Shown: piece by piece, positions 15,605-23,408 of the stretch
How positions within the stretch are numbered: position 1 is the first letter of the stretch
Layout: every line of letters starts with the position of its first letter
Source of the DNA: Deltaproteobacteria bacterium
GTDB taxonomy: Bacteria > Desulfobacterota > Syntrophorhabdia > Syntrophorhabdales > Syntrophorhabdaceae
Length of the DNA: 64,000 nucleotides
Assembly (NCBI GenBank): GCA_022711595.1
Contig: JAKLET010000002.1
Location: 62,001-126,000, forward strand
Direction of reading: 5' to 3'
Notes under the pieces: model-generated
Database searches by the model: none
What the model was told of the DNA's origin: nothing
What the model saw: the letters and a program-made list of their open reading frames with translations, nothing else
Position numbers and translations under genes: made by a program

Positions 15605-17087
15605 CAGGGGAACCATTCTCGTTGTGGAGGACGACAGGAACCAGCGGGAGATCATTAAAACGATCCTTTCGAAGGAAGGTTTCTATGTTGAGGCCGCCGA
15701 TTGCGGAATGAAAGCCGTCGATATGCTGAAAAACGGCAATTTCGACCTGGTCTTGACGGACCTAAAGCTTCCTGATATCGACGGCACAGAAGTTCTCAGG
15801 GAGGCCAAGGCCCTCGGGAAGCCCTGCCCCGTTATTATCATGACCGCTTTCGGTTCCATACCATCGGCAGTGGAGGCCACAAAGCTCGGTGCCTTCTATT
15901 ACCTGGAAAAACCCCTTGAAAAAGACCAGCTCCTTCTTGTCATAAAGAATGCCGTGAACCAGGTGAAACTGCTCAAAGACAATATAATGCTCAAGGACCA
16001 GCTGCGTGACCGTTTTCATATCGACAACGTTGTTGGTGCCCATGGTGCCATGGAAGAGCTTTACAAGATCGTGAAAAAGGTTGCGCCGACGAGCTCCACG
16101 GTACTTATTCATGGTGAAAGCGGAACGGGTAAGGAGCTCTTCGCGAAGAGCATCCATTACAACAGTCCCCGGAAGAACAAACCTTTTTTTGCCATCAACT
16201 GTGCCGCCATACCCGAGACCCTGCTGGAAAGCGAGCTTTTCGGGTACGAGAAGGGTGCCTTTACCGGTGCCGTTTCACGTCATATCGGCCTTTTCGAGCA
16301 GGCAAACGGGAGCACGCTTTTTCTCGACGAGATAGGCGATCTTACCCAGAACATGCAGGCGAAGCTGCTTCGTGCGCTCCAGGAAAAGGAGATCAGGAGG
16401 ATCGGCGGAAAGGAAACGGTCAAGCTCGATGTCCGCATCATCGCCGCGACGAACAAAAAGCTGGAGAAGGAGATCGAAGCGGGGAAGTTCAGGGAAGACC
16501 TCTACTACCGGCTCAACGTCATTGCCTTTACACTGCCGCCGCTTCGCGAAAGGCTGACCGATATCCCGCTGCTCGTTGAACATTTCCTGAAAAAGTTCGA
16601 TGAGGTACACGGCGGCGGCAAGAGCCTGTCCAATGAAGTCCTGCAATGTCTCATGTGTTACCATTGGCCGGGGAACGTGCGGCAGCTCGAATCCGTGCTG
16701 GAGCGTTCCTATATCATGTGCGAGGGGCCCGCGATCACGATGGAGCATGTTCCCGCAGAGGTCAGGCAATACGCCGCGCCGGAAACATCCTTCGACAGGA
16801 TAAGATCAAATATCGATGAACTTATAGACGCCAAGCTGACCGCGGCGGAATACCGCCTTTATCTGTACCTTACAAAGCTCGATCCGCGCGATGACCGGTT
16901 CCACAGTCTCATGGAGCCGAAGGAGATCATCGAACGCCTGAGCATCAGCAGGGACACTTTCTTTGTCGCTATATCGAAACTCAGAGACCTCGGTCTCTAT
17001 GATTTCAAGGCGAAGGCGAGCGAGATAAAACAGGCCGCGCAGGCAAGGCCCTCCAGGAAACCGCAGTCGGATATTTCCGATTTATAG
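15594..17087 (+). CDS. Sigma-54 response regulator with atypical C-terminus
   Basis: A 497-aa NtrC-family regulator with a GTG start overlapping the kinase gene. The receiver domain (1-120) keeps the acidic pocket VEDD and phospho-acceptor Asp56 (LTDLKLPD). The AAA+ domain (about 145-375) has Walker A GESGTGKE, the sigma-54 contact loop GAFTGA and Walker B FLDEIGD. The last 110 residues do not look like the usual Fis-type helix-turn-helix; instead AAEYRLYLYLTKLD through SISRDTFFVAISKLRDLGLYDF resembles a winged helix-turn-helix. Two palindromes (17067-17113) overlap and follow the gene end and a sigma-54 promoter lies at 17178-17194, so it probably activates the next gene. Confidence 0.93.
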   Translation: MKHDRGTILVVEDDRNQREIIKTILSKEGFYVEAADCGMKAVDMLKNGNFDLVLTDLKLPDIDGTEVLREAKALGKPCPVIIMTAFGSIPSAVEATKLGAFYYLEKPLEKDQLLLVIKNAVNQVKLLKDNIMLKDQLRDRFHIDNVVGAHGAMEELYKIVKKVAPTSSTVLIHGESGTGKELFAKSIHYNSPRKNKPFFAINCAAIPETLLESELFGYEKGAFTGAVSRHIGLFEQANGSTLFLDEIGDLTQNMQAKLLRALQEKEIRRIGGKETVKLDVRIIAATNKKLEKEIEAGKFREDLYYRLNVIAFTLPPLRERLTDIPLLVEHFLKKFDEVHGGGKSLSNEVLQCLMCYHWPGNVRQLESVLERSYIMCEGPAITMEHVPAEVRQYAAPETSFDRIRSNIDELIDAKLTAAEYRLYLYLTKLDPRDDRFHSLMEPKEIIERLSISRDTFFVAISKLRDLGLYDFKAKASEIKQAAQARPSRKPQSDISDL

Positions 17088-17113
17088 AATGCTTTTAAGT
17101 CGGAATATTCCGA
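17067..17113. promoter_or_regulatory. Tandem upstream activating sites (palindromes)
   Basis: TCGGATATTTCCGA (17067-17080) and the perfect palindrome TCGGAATATTCCGA (17100-17113) share TCGGA-N4-TCCGA half-sites and are spaced 33 bp centre to centre, about three helical turns. They lie about 130 and 98 bp upstream of the predicted sigma-54 start site. The first overlaps the 3' end of the regulator gene itself. Confidence 0.7.
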
Positions 17114-17177
17114 TTATTTACGGCCCCGTTTCCACCTCATTTCATATAATCCCTTTATAGTCATGTTGTTGCAGTTA

Positions 17178-17194
17178 TGGCACGGCGAATGCAT
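17178..17194 (+). promoter_or_regulatory. Sigma-54 (RpoN) promoter
   Basis: TGGCACGGCGAATGCAT matches the consensus TGGCACG-N4-TTGCA at all but one key base; GG (17179-17180) and GC (17191-17192) are 12 bp apart as required. Transcription would start near 17204, 46 nt before the ATG at 17250. Confidence 0.8.
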
Positions 17195-17249
17195 TATGAT
17201 CCGCCATGCAAGTTAAATTAAACCGTAAAAAGGGGAGGAGGTGAAAGAT

Positions 17250-17693
17250 ATGAAGAAAGCATTAATGATCGTTCTCGCGATCCTCATCAGCGTAGCGTTC
17301 GTGACGACAGTGCTGGCACAGGAGAAGAAAGCCGAGAAACCGGCCGCAGCGACTGAGAAGCCTGCCGCAGCAACGGACAAACCGGTGAAGGAGAAAGCAG
17401 TCGACAAAGCCAAGAAGGCCGGCGCAAAGAAATTTGCCGGTGAATTCGTAAGCGCAGACGACGCAGCCAAGACAATCGTCGTAAAAGGCGAAACCGAGAT
17501 GACCTTTGACGTTTCCAAGATCAAGAAAATGGCGAAGTTCGCAGCAGGAGACAAGGTCAACGTAGTGTACGTCGAGTCAGACGGCAAGAACATTGCCAAG
17601 GCAGTGACGAAAGCCGGCGCAGCAAAAAAGGCCAAAGAGAAAGTAGAGAAGGCCAAAGAGAAGAAAGATGAGAAACCGGCAGAAAAGAAGTAA
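17250..17693 (+). CDS. Exported Lys/Ala-rich protein, sigma-54 target
   Basis: A 147-aa protein with a signal peptide ending near VLAQ (residue 24), two short Ala/Pro/Lys repeats (AEKPAAATEKPAAATDKP), a central 65-residue beta-rich domain (KKFAGEFVSADDAAKTIVVKGE ... AGDKVNVVYVESDGKNIAKAV in outline) resembling small OB-like periplasmic domains, and a Lys/Glu-rich tail (KAKEKVEKAKEKK). Calculated charge is strongly positive. AGGAGG lies 8 bp before the ATG; a GTG 9 bp upstream is less likely. It has its own sigma-54 promoter, upstream sites and terminator, which marks it as the main target of the kinase/regulator pair. Function unknown; polyanion or envelope binding is possible. Confidence 0.82.
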   Translation: MKKALMIVLAILISVAFVTTVLAQEKKAEKPAAATEKPAAATDKPVKEKAVDKAKKAGAKKFAGEFVSADDAAKTIVVKGETEMTFDVSKIKKMAKFAAGDKVNVVYVESDGKNIAKAVTKAGAAKKAKEKVEKAKEKKDEKPAEKK

Positions 17694-17720
17694 GAAGTAA
17701 GCCGGTTGTGCAGTGTGAAG

Positions 17721-17751
17721 GGGGGAGGCCCAATAAGCCTCCTCCTTTTTT
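17721..17751 (+). terminator. Intrinsic terminator
   Basis: A 9-bp stem (17721-17729 with 17737-17745, one G-T pair) is followed by TTTTTT. It closes the sigma-54-driven gene 28 bp past its stop. Confidence 0.85.
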
Positions 17752-17841
17752 CGTTTCTTTCGTTTCTTTCGTTTTTCTGGTTTCTTTAGTTAAAAACTCC
17801 CATTCATAACCAGATAAACCAAAAAAACCAGATAAACCTAA
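17750..17841. repeat. Intergenic repeat with two AACCAGATAAACC copies
   Basis: Two exact 13-mers AACCAGATAAACC (17808-17820, 17826-17838) lie 18 bp apart, preceded by T-rich CGTTTCTTT units and an inverted relative (TTTCTGGTTTCTTT). The block fills the gap between two convergent genes and recurs elsewhere in the window. Confidence 0.65.
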
Positions 17842-19823
17842 AAAGAAGGGGGATCCGCTTCCAGTTCCACGCCCGGGATGTCGTAGAGTTTTTTGAAGGC
17901 CTTATGCAATAGCTTCTCGTCGCCCTTGAGGACCACCCTCCATATATGAAATGGAGGTTTTTTAAGGGGCAGTGCGCCGAATAGGGCTGATTCGAGGCCT
18001 TCTTCAGAGATGACCTTTCTGATCTTTTTCAGTGCGGTATCGGCGCTGGATCGGGTCTTTTTTCGGACCTGGACAAGGAAGGCCCTCGTAAAAGGAGGAA
18101 AATCCGCCTCTTTTCGTTTTTGGAGTTCTTTGCTGCAGAAGGAGGAGATGCCTAAATACCCCTGCAGGTCCGGAACCTCCTTTCTGCCTGAGAGGCAGAG
18201 GACATCACCGGGGGTTAGGGCGTCTATGATGTTGGTGATTACCTGATGGACCTTTTCTTCCGACCTGTGCCCGCTCATTTTTCTCAGTTCTTCCCACCCC
18301 GCAAGGATGAGCTTGTCGACATGCACTCCGTAAAGCTTGGACAGCGATTGGGTGCCGACAAGCACAACCGTTCCGGTATCGGAGAGTTTATTGACCATGG
18401 ATATTTCTTTTTTCAGAGAATCACCGGTGATCCTGATGACCTTCAGATGGGGATACACCTTTTGAAGATGCTCTTCGATGAACTGCGCGCTTATGCGCGA
18501 GAAGCCGATCATATTGCTGCCGCAGGACGGACAGGTGCCCTCGTAGGGAAAGCGGCCCCCGCACCCCGGGCACAGCATGACGTCGTGTTCTTTGTTGTAG
18601 TTTAACGGGCCGGCGCACTCCGGACAGGTAAGCGGCTGCCTGCAAGCCTGGCACCGCAGAAAACCTCCGTGGTCCTTCCTGGGTGTGTAAACAGCGATTC
18701 GCGTGCCCCCGGAATCAGCGGCGACCTGCCGGATCTCCGATGAAAGTTCGTCGAGGAGCTCTCCCGTAGAAGGGAGCCCTTTTTTTGAGGTTCTTTCAGG
18801 GTAACACCCCGCATGGATCCACTCATTGACGTTGACCGTGAAATCCTTTGACCCGGCGAGGTGAAAGAGATCGACGGAACATGATGCGCCGCCGAGCACT
18901 ATCGATGCATCGCGAAGCCGCGCTTTTTCAATGGCCAGTCTCACGGCACTGAACTTGAAACCTTCCTCATTCCTGTATTCGTCGTCCTCATACCTCTCCG
19001 CGATAATGAGTGAAAGGTCTTTGACGGGAAGAAACACGCAGCTTTTGTTTCCCAGGATAAGGTTTCCCCCCTCCCGGCGGGCCTTGAAGAAAGCCTCCAT
19101 TTTCTGGCGAAGCGTGGTGCCGGAGGTAAACCAGAGAACATTCTCGCCGTAGAGCGCTTTCAGTTTTTTTGTAAAAAGGGCACCGGCGGCATAGTAATCA
19201 GGCAGGAGGAACATCACGTTGCGTTTGTCCTGAAGATGCTGTGATATAAGCGAGGTGTAATAATCAAAACGGTTCTCGATCGAATCGATGAACAGGATTT
19301 TTTCTCCCGGTCTGCCAAAGATGCCGGCAGGGGGGCAGGAAACTGTCCCGGGTGAGAAATCACAGCCGGTCAGTGTGTCCCGCAGAGAAAGGGACCCTTC
19401 TTTGTAGTATTGCAGGAATTTCCTCCTGCCGATCTTCCGCAGGGCCTTCCTGAACGGAAGGCCGCTTATCCCTGAAAGCGTTTCATCACCGGTTTCGATC
19501 GTGAGGAAGCGTTCCACATTTTTCAGAGGAGGGAGGGCATACTTGAAGACAAGGCCAGGGGGTGTTATATAATGGGACGAAGACCATTCGATGAGGGCGG
19601 GAAGCTCATAGACGGCAGACGGAAAGGCCTCCGCGATGTCGGTGACAGGCTTAAGCATTGGATTGTCGCCGCCACGCACATCAACGACAACCCCGACCAC
19701 CTCTTTGTTGTGAAAAGGGACCATGACGCGCAGGTGATTGACGGTGAAAGGGGAAAGCTCGCCGGGTACCGTGTATGAAAAAGACTTTCCGACGGGGATC
19801 GGGAGGGCCACGTCGGCGATCAT
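17838..19823 (-). CDS. priA: PriA-like primosomal protein lacking ATPase motifs
   Basis: A 661-aa protein alignable with primosomal helicase PriA (N') by eye: a 3' DNA-binding domain at the N-terminus (ADVALPIPVGKSFSYTVP), a helicase region and an eight-cysteine zinc region (RCQACRQPLTCPEC, LCPGC, TCPSC). Yet the expected Walker A GxTGSGKT is replaced by FIDSIENRFDYYT, and the DEEHD box by AERYEDDEYR, although the flanks (VFLPVKDLSLII, EGFKFSAVRLAI, SIVLGGASCS) still match PriA. It should therefore not hydrolyse ATP like PriA; actinobacterial PriA proteins show a comparable loss. It may act as a DNA-structure or primosome scaffold. It overlaps murI by 4 bp, so both are co-expressed. Confidence 0.88.
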   Translation of the reverse strand: MIADVALPIPVGKSFSYTVPGELSPFTVNHLRVMVPFHNKEVVGVVVDVRGGDNPMLKPVTDIAEAFPSAVYELPALIEWSSSHYITPPGLVFKYALPPLKNVERFLTIETGDETLSGISGLPFRKALRKIGRRKFLQYYKEGSLSLRDTLTGCDFSPGTVSCPPAGIFGRPGEKILFIDSIENRFDYYTSLISQHLQDKRNVMFLLPDYYAAGALFTKKLKALYGENVLWFTSGTTLRQKMEAFFKARREGGNLILGNKSCVFLPVKDLSLIIAERYEDDEYRNEEGFKFSAVRLAIEKARLRDASIVLGGASCSVDLFHLAGSKDFTVNVNEWIHAGCYPERTSKKGLPSTGELLDELSSEIRQVAADSGGTRIAVYTPRKDHGGFLRCQACRQPLTCPECAGPLNYNKEHDVMLCPGCGGRFPYEGTCPSCGSNMIGFSRISAQFIEEHLQKVYPHLKVIRITGDSLKKEISMVNKLSDTGTVVLVGTQSLSKLYGVHVDKLILAGWEELRKMSGHRSEEKVHQVITNIIDALTPGDVLCLSGRKEVPDLQGYLGISSFCSKELQKRKEADFPPFTRAFLVQVRKKTRSSADTALKKIRKVISEEGLESALFGALPLKKPPFHIWRVVLKGDEKLLHKAFKKLYDIPGVELEADPPSF

Positions 19824-20644
19824 GAAGAGAAAAGGATGTCTTTGTAATCGAGGTTGCCCGGTGACCTCACAAGCGTCAGGGGCTCCCCGAGGATCCTGCC
19901 GCCCATCTCTTTAAAAGATTCAGGCGCATCGGTAACGAAGTATTCGCATTTCCCCCGGCCCCTCTTGTTGATAAGGTCTTTTCTTCCGAGGATCTCCTGC
20001 GCTTCCTTGGCGGTTTCTTTCCCGGAATGAACGATCTCGACGCCCTTTCCCAGGGTCTCCTTGATCACATATTCAAGTACGGGGTAGTGGGTACATCCCA
20101 TGACAAGGACATCGATTCCGGACCTTTTAAGGCCCTTCAAATATTTTTCTGCCATGAGGCGGGCCACCTCGTCGTGTTCGAGCCCTTCTTCCACGATGGG
20201 GACAAAGAGCGGGCAGGCCTTTGAAAAGACCTGAATATCCGGGTCGAGCTTCTTGATCGATCTGTCGTAGGCCATGCTTTTAATAGTTGTCCTGGTACCG
20301 ATGACCCCGATCTTTTTCACCCTGGTATGCGCGACCGCTTCTTTCGAGCCCGGGCTGATGACCCCGACAACGGGTATGGGCATCTTTTTCTGCAGTATAC
20401 CGAGAGCGAATGCGGATGATGTGTTGCAGGCGATGATAAGGAGCTTTATCCCTTTTGTCAGCAGGAACAGGGCACTTTCAAGGGCATATTTTGTGACCAT
20501 CCGGGGCGACTTGTTCCCGTAGGGGACCCGGGCCGTATCGCCGAAATAGATGATGTGTTCGTGGGGGAGAAGCTTTTTGACCTCCTTGAGGACGGTAATG
20601 CCCCCGACCCCGGAGTCGAACATGCCGATCGCCAGTTTTTGCAT
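19820..20644 (-). CDS. murI: Glutamate racemase
   Basis: A 274-aa cytoplasmic enzyme that makes D-glutamate for peptidoglycan without cofactor. The two catalytic cysteines are in IIACNTSSAFAL (near residue 75) and VMGCTHYPVLE (near 185), and the N-terminus GMFDSGVGGITVLKE and FGDTARVPYG are family signatures. Length is normal. There is no ribosome site before the ATG; a promoter at 20651-20679 predicts transcription starting on the A of the ATG, so the mRNA is probably leaderless. The stop overlaps the start of the PriA-like gene. Confidence 0.95.
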   Translation of the reverse strand: MQKLAIGMFDSGVGGITVLKEVKKLLPHEHIIYFGDTARVPYGNKSPRMVTKYALESALFLLTKGIKLLIIACNTSSAFALGILQKKMPIPVVGVISPGSKEAVAHTRVKKIGVIGTRTTIKSMAYDRSIKKLDPDIQVFSKACPLFVPIVEEGLEHDEVARLMAEKYLKGLKRSGIDVLVMGCTHYPVLEYVIKETLGKGVEIVHSGKETAKEAQEILGRKDLINKRGRGKCEYFVTDAPESFKEMGGRILGEPLTLVRSPGNLDYKDILFSS

Positions 20645-20650
20645 GGGTAA

Positions 20651-20679
20651 AGATTAGGAAAGATGGGTTAAAATGTCAA
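20651..20679 (-). promoter_or_regulatory. Promoter of murI, leaderless
   Basis: On the minus strand TTGACA (20674-20679), 17 bp, TAATCT (20651-20656). The predicted +1 falls on base 20644, the first base of the murI ATG. Confidence 0.55.
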
Positions 20680-20691
20680 GGGAATAGGGAA

Positions 20692-20713
20692 GCGGCCATA
20701 GGGAAACGGCCGC
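20692..20713 (-). terminator. Hairpin after the asparaginase gene
   Basis: GCGGCC (20692-20697) pairs with GGCCGC (20708-20713) just past the asparaginase stop. There is no T-run, so it may be a weak or factor-dependent end. Confidence 0.3.
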
Positions 20714-20724
20714 AGGAAAAAGAC

Positions 20725-21822
20725 TTAGTACTCGTCGAACATCCTCTGTATCTCTTTTGGGTCATTTGTTCTTGTCAATGCGAGCATGAGGAGTATTCTT
20801 GCCTTTTGAGGGTTGAGGGTGTTCGACGCGACAAACCCGCGCCGGTCATAATCCGCGGCGCGGGTGACCATGCCGCTTCCGACCCTGGAGGCCCTGACCG
20901 TCACGACACCTTTTTGTATTCCATCGGTAAGGGCTTGTTTTTCCGCGGGAAAGATGCCCCCGTTGCCGGCGCCTGCATGGACGATCCCGCCTGCTCCGGC
21001 CCGTATGGCGGCGTCCACGAGGTCTCTGCTGCCTTGCACGTGGCCATAGATGATGTCTACCCTGGGGAGAGATTTCAGCCCGCCAAGGTCGAATTCGGAA
21101 TCTCTCGTGTGCCGTTTTGTTGTGGCCTGGTAAAAGTTTGTACGGCCATCCAGCACATATCCGAGGCACCCGAACCCCGGGGACTGGAAGGTGTCCACGT
21201 TGGTCGTGTTTGTTTTCGTAACATCCCTCGCTCCGTATATTTTTTCGTTGAGGGCCACAAGGATTCCCCGACCCCGAGATCCCTTTTGCGCCGCGAGGAT
21301 GACCGCATTATAGAGGTTGAGGGGGCCGTCCGCGCTGATGGCCGTCGCGGGTCTCATGGAACCGACGAGAACGACCGGTCTGTCGCTCTTCACGGTGAGG
21401 TTCAGGAAATATGCCGTCTCTTCGAGGGTGTCCGTGCCGTGGGTGATGACGATACCGTCAGCTTCCCCCCGTGAAAAAAGATGGTTGATCCGGTTTGCCA
21501 GTTTGATCAGCAGGTCGTTCGTCATATGGGAGCTGTCTATATTGGCCACCTGTTCGCCGGAGATGTCCGCTATCTTTTCAAGTCCGGGTACGGAACTGAT
21601 TATGGAACCGATGTCGAGCGAACCAGGTTTGTAATCCTTTGTTTCCGTCGAAGACGCCGCAGCGCCCGCTATGGTTCCCCCCATTGCAAGGATCTTCACC
21701 TTTGCCAGCCCGGCGGACCGGTTATCGGCGAACGCGCTGAGGGGGCAGGTTATCGCCGTGACCAGAACGGCGAAGGCAACCATGAACGACGTGACCGTGC
21801 TGCAGCTCTTGATATGCTTCAT
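20725..21822 (-). CDS. Periplasmic type II L-asparaginase
   Basis: A 365-aa protein with a signal peptide (cleavage probable after PLSAFA, near residue 32). The first catalytic Thr is in ILAMGGTIAGAA and the second in VITHGTDTLEETAYF, both asparaginase signatures; SSHMTNDLL and GSMRPATAISADGPLNL are further active-site loops. It hydrolyses asparagine to aspartate and ammonia in the periplasm, feeding amino-acid use. I start at 21822 because GGAGG lies 6-10 bp before this ATG and would otherwise be inside codons 2-3 of the ATG at 21834. The gene stands alone. Glutaminase side activity is possible. Confidence 0.92.
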   Translation of the reverse strand: MKHIKSCSTVTSFMVAFAVLVTAITCPLSAFADNRSAGLAKVKILAMGGTIAGAAASSTETKDYKPGSLDIGSIISSVPGLEKIADISGEQVANIDSSHMTNDLLIKLANRINHLFSRGEADGIVITHGTDTLEETAYFLNLTVKSDRPVVLVGSMRPATAISADGPLNLYNAVILAAQKGSRGRGILVALNEKIYGARDVTKTNTTNVDTFQSPGFGCLGYVLDGRTNFYQATTKRHTRDSEFDLGGLKSLPRVDIIYGHVQGSRDLVDAAIRAGAGGIVHAGAGNGGIFPAEKQALTDGIQKGVVTVRASRVGSGMVTRAADYDRRGFVASNTLNPQKARILLMLALTRTNDPKEIQRMFDEY

Positions 21823-21883
21823 GTTTTCCTCCATGGATCTTTTTCCGTTTATTCCGGCTTAAAACCGGTGGAAAAGGAGTTCT

Positions 21884-23227
21884 TCACTTCCCGGCTTTGT
21901 CCAAAATATGCATAAAACTGCCCGTGAATTTGGCCGCCCAATTGTCGCGGATGAGCGGGGCGGTGTAAGCGAAGCTGAGGAACATCGAGGAGCGTATCGT
22001 TGCCGCCGAGATGAACATCACGTGCTCCGCGCACCGGCGGCCGCCCGCAAAGCTTACACTCTCAATAATGAACGGTTCAGCCGGTGCAAGATCGATCTGC
22101 CCGAGGTCTGTCAATGTGCAGGCGGGGTTGAACTGCCCCGCGGAGCGTATCGTTTCAATGACCCTGTCAGGCTCTTGGCCGCCGTCTGCAAAGAGAGCTT
22201 CCCGATCCGATGTTATGCGGTCGAGTTCATCGTCATAATGTTTTGCCAGATGCCAGATGTCGCTGCGGGCGGTGATGCGGTCGTATTCGGGCCTGATGTC
22301 CGTGGAACCGCACCAGGGACCGACAATGACCATCCCGGGGCCGATCAGCTTTCTGATGTCGACACAGGAAACTATACGGGGGCTCACGTGCTCATCGAAA
22401 TATTTTCGCATGGTTATGAGTGCGGCCGCCGCGAGTATCCCCGTGGCCGTCGTGTTGTTCCGGCGGCAGCGCTCGAGAAGCGCCGCGAGTCCGGGGGGTT
22501 CGATGACGTGTTGATGAAAGCGCGTCTTCCGCCTGTTCATTGGCACGAATTCATGAAACGGCACCGTTGCCTCGTCATCATCGGTTCCGGGCACGGCAGC
22601 CTTTGCCTCATTTCCGTTCGGCCCGGCCTGCAGGACAGGCGCGATCAAGTCCTCGAGGGGAGGGCGCACCGGCAGGATCTCCACGTGGATCTCTTCACGG
22701 GCAAGGATCTTTGCACAATACGCGATCAATTCATGAGCGAGGAAGACCGCGGATGCAGGGTCGCTGACCGAGCGGTGCAGGGACAAGACAAGGTAGTGCC
22801 TGTTAAAGCTTGTCCTGTCGGTAATGAGCAGGGCACGCCAGAGATGCTTCGAAGTGTCGAAGGGCGTGTCAGCCTCCCGCTCAAGGAGACTGTGGATACT
22901 GGTCTTGCCAAGTTCGAAGAAGGAATGCACCGGGATGTCGGGAAAGGGCACATCGAAGACAAAACAGGGGCCGCTGTCTTTTTTGCTGATGCGTGCCCGG
23001 AGAAAAGGGTGGCGCGCGTAAAGGTGATGACAGGCGTGTTTGACCAGTTGTATCTCCAGCGGCCCGGCTATTTTCACATATACGCAGAGAACGGCAAAAC
23101 CCCCTTGCATCTCTTCGTGGACGCGATGGAAGAAGGTTTCGGTGCCGCCCAGTTCCCGATCCGGGATGATCACGCTGGAGATCATTTCAGTTATTCTTTT
23201 AGCTTCTTTTCGCCGTTGCGGTGCCAT
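21884..23227 (-). CDS. Condensation-fold acyltransferase-like protein, degenerate active site
   Basis: A 447-aa protein whose layout fits the CoA-dependent acyltransferase superfamily (NRPS condensation, PapA, alcohol acetyltransferase): an N-terminal half with LYARHPFLRARI, an active-site region LSLHRSVSDPAS near residue 150, and a C-terminal half with VSCVDIRKLI, GPWCGSTDI and a late FNPACTLTDLGQID. The usual HHxxxDG is HRSVSDP, so the catalytic second His is Arg and the Gly is Pro, which makes normal acyl transfer doubtful. The start at 23227 is chosen for lack of a ribosome site at the upstream TTG. It lies between the asparaginase and a divergent radical-SAM gene. Substrate unknown. Confidence 0.7.
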   Translation of the reverse strand: MAPQRRKEAKRITEMISSVIIPDRELGGTETFFHRVHEEMQGGFAVLCVYVKIAGPLEIQLVKHACHHLYARHPFLRARISKKDSGPCFVFDVPFPDIPVHSFFELGKTSIHSLLEREADTPFDTSKHLWRALLITDRTSFNRHYLVLSLHRSVSDPASAVFLAHELIAYCAKILAREEIHVEILPVRPPLEDLIAPVLQAGPNGNEAKAAVPGTDDDEATVPFHEFVPMNRRKTRFHQHVIEPPGLAALLERCRRNNTTATGILAAAALITMRKYFDEHVSPRIVSCVDIRKLIGPGMVIVGPWCGSTDIRPEYDRITARSDIWHLAKHYDDELDRITSDREALFADGGQEPDRVIETIRSAGQFNPACTLTDLGQIDLAPAEPFIIESVSFAGGRRCAEHVMFISAATIRSSMFLSFAYTAPLIRDNWAAKFTGSFMHILDKAGK

Positions 23228-23408
23228 GGTTTTTCCATTGTCCTGCGAAAGGATTTTTTTTGCAACCACTTTTCGATCGCATCTTTTTCGTGGCTGCAAG
23301 AAAATGGGATAAAAAAGGAAGATATATGAACTTTGGTGTCCTTGTTTTCCTGGACCGGAATATTTGCATTTTAAGAGTAAACGGTGCAGAATACAGAAGG
23401 TCTTGAAT

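Noticed and set aside
21908-23329. Long plus-strand ORF opposite the condensation-like gene
   Set aside because: The minus-strand frame has a superfamily-like layout; this one has none and spans the intergenic gap.
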